Of a DNA stretch of 9,367 nucleotides, positions 9,249 to 9,367 are shown in pieces. Numbering within the stretch: position 1 is the first letter of the stretch; each line of letters opens with the position of its first letter. The DNA is taken from positions 1-9,367 of the forward strand of contig DATEQV010000287.1 in the NCBI GenBank assembly GCA_035272265.1. The letters are read 5' to 3'. The translations under genes and the position numbers were made by a program. Below the pieces are notes generated by a model. It saw only the letters and a program-made list of their open reading frames with translations. It was not told where the DNA came from and did not search any database. Source of the DNA: Acidisphaera sp035272265 (lineage in GTDB: Bacteria; Pseudomonadota; Alphaproteobacteria; Acetobacterales; Acetobacteraceae).

Positions 9249-9356
9249 CGTCATTGCGAGGAACCCCGGCGAAGGCCGGGGGACGAAGCAACCCAGGGTC
9301 GCGCGGCAGGCGTCGATCACGCGGCCCTGGGTTGCTTCGCTTCGCTCGCAATGACG
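9249..9356. repeat. Second palindromic repeat, about 108 bases with nested stems
   Basis: Outer arms CGTCATTGCGAG (9249-9260) and CTCGCAATGACG (9345-9356) are perfect complements. Inside, 9284-9303 (starting CGAAGCAACCCAGGG) pairs with 9320-9339 over 20 positions with a single G-T wobble, closing a 16-base loop. The left side also carries an extra small hairpin, CCCCGGC (9264-9270) with GCCGGGG (9275-9281), opposite only five bases (9340-9344) on the right. The fold would be a long stem with one side arm. The element begins 33 bases after the transketolase stop and no gene is seen from 9216 to the window end. The arm sequence beginning CGTCATTGCGAG is one I recognise as a widespread intergenic repeat type in proteobacterial genomes. 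No T-run follows, so a terminator role is not evident, though it could protect the transketolase mRNA 3' end. Confidence 0.85.
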
Positions 9357-9367
9357 ACGGTGCGGCT

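Noticed and set aside
9249..9356. Repeat as intrinsic terminator of transketolase, or as a CRISPR or tRNA-like structure
   Set aside because: No T-run follows the stem, there are no repeated spacers, and no tRNA cloverleaf or anticodon arm can be drawn; the nested perfect arms fit a dispersed palindromic repeat better.

Overview
The window is uniformly GC-rich and densely coding on the + strand, with short intergenic gaps. It looks like the chromosome of a high-GC proteobacterium. Alphaproteobacteria is my best guess, because the gene order resembles the pim (pimeloyl-CoA / dicarboxylate beta-oxidation) operon of Rhodopseudomonas palustris and because the intergenic repeats are of a type I associate with that class. 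No taxonomic marker gene is present, so this stays an inference.

Region 1 (1-6985) is a beta-oxidation gene cluster. It runs: a 5'-truncated enoyl-CoA hydratase / 3-hydroxyacyl-CoA dehydrogenase (PimF-like), an acyl-CoA ligase (PimA-like) that overlaps it by four bases, an acyl-CoA dehydrogenase large subunit (PimC-like), a 195-base gap filled with palindromic repeats, an acyl-CoA dehydrogenase small subunit (PimD-like), and a two-domain VOC-superfamily protein one base downstream. Together these would activate a (dicarboxylic) fatty acid to its CoA ester, desaturate it, hydrate it and oxidise the 3-hydroxy intermediate. The thiolase that would finish the cycle, which in the R. palustris pim operon lies between pimA and pimC, is not there. 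The two dehydrogenases appear to have lost complementary active-site parts, as expected of an obligate heteromer. The VOC protein is the part of the cluster without an obvious role.

Region 2 (6986-7151) is a 166-base spacer with a weak hairpin and two small dyads. It probably holds the end of the first transcript and the start of the next. Region 3 (7152-9215) is a complete transketolase with all the expected thiamine-diphosphate residues. It is a central-carbon housekeeping enzyme with no evident link to the cluster upstream.

Region 4 (9216-9367) holds a second, different palindromic repeat with long nested stems. Both repeat units are bounded by CGTCAT and ATGACG. No tRNA, rRNA, CRISPR array, transposase or phage gene was seen. 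The window is mostly ordinary metabolism; the points worth a second look are the repeats, the complementary dehydrogenase pair, the missing thiolase and the VOC protein.
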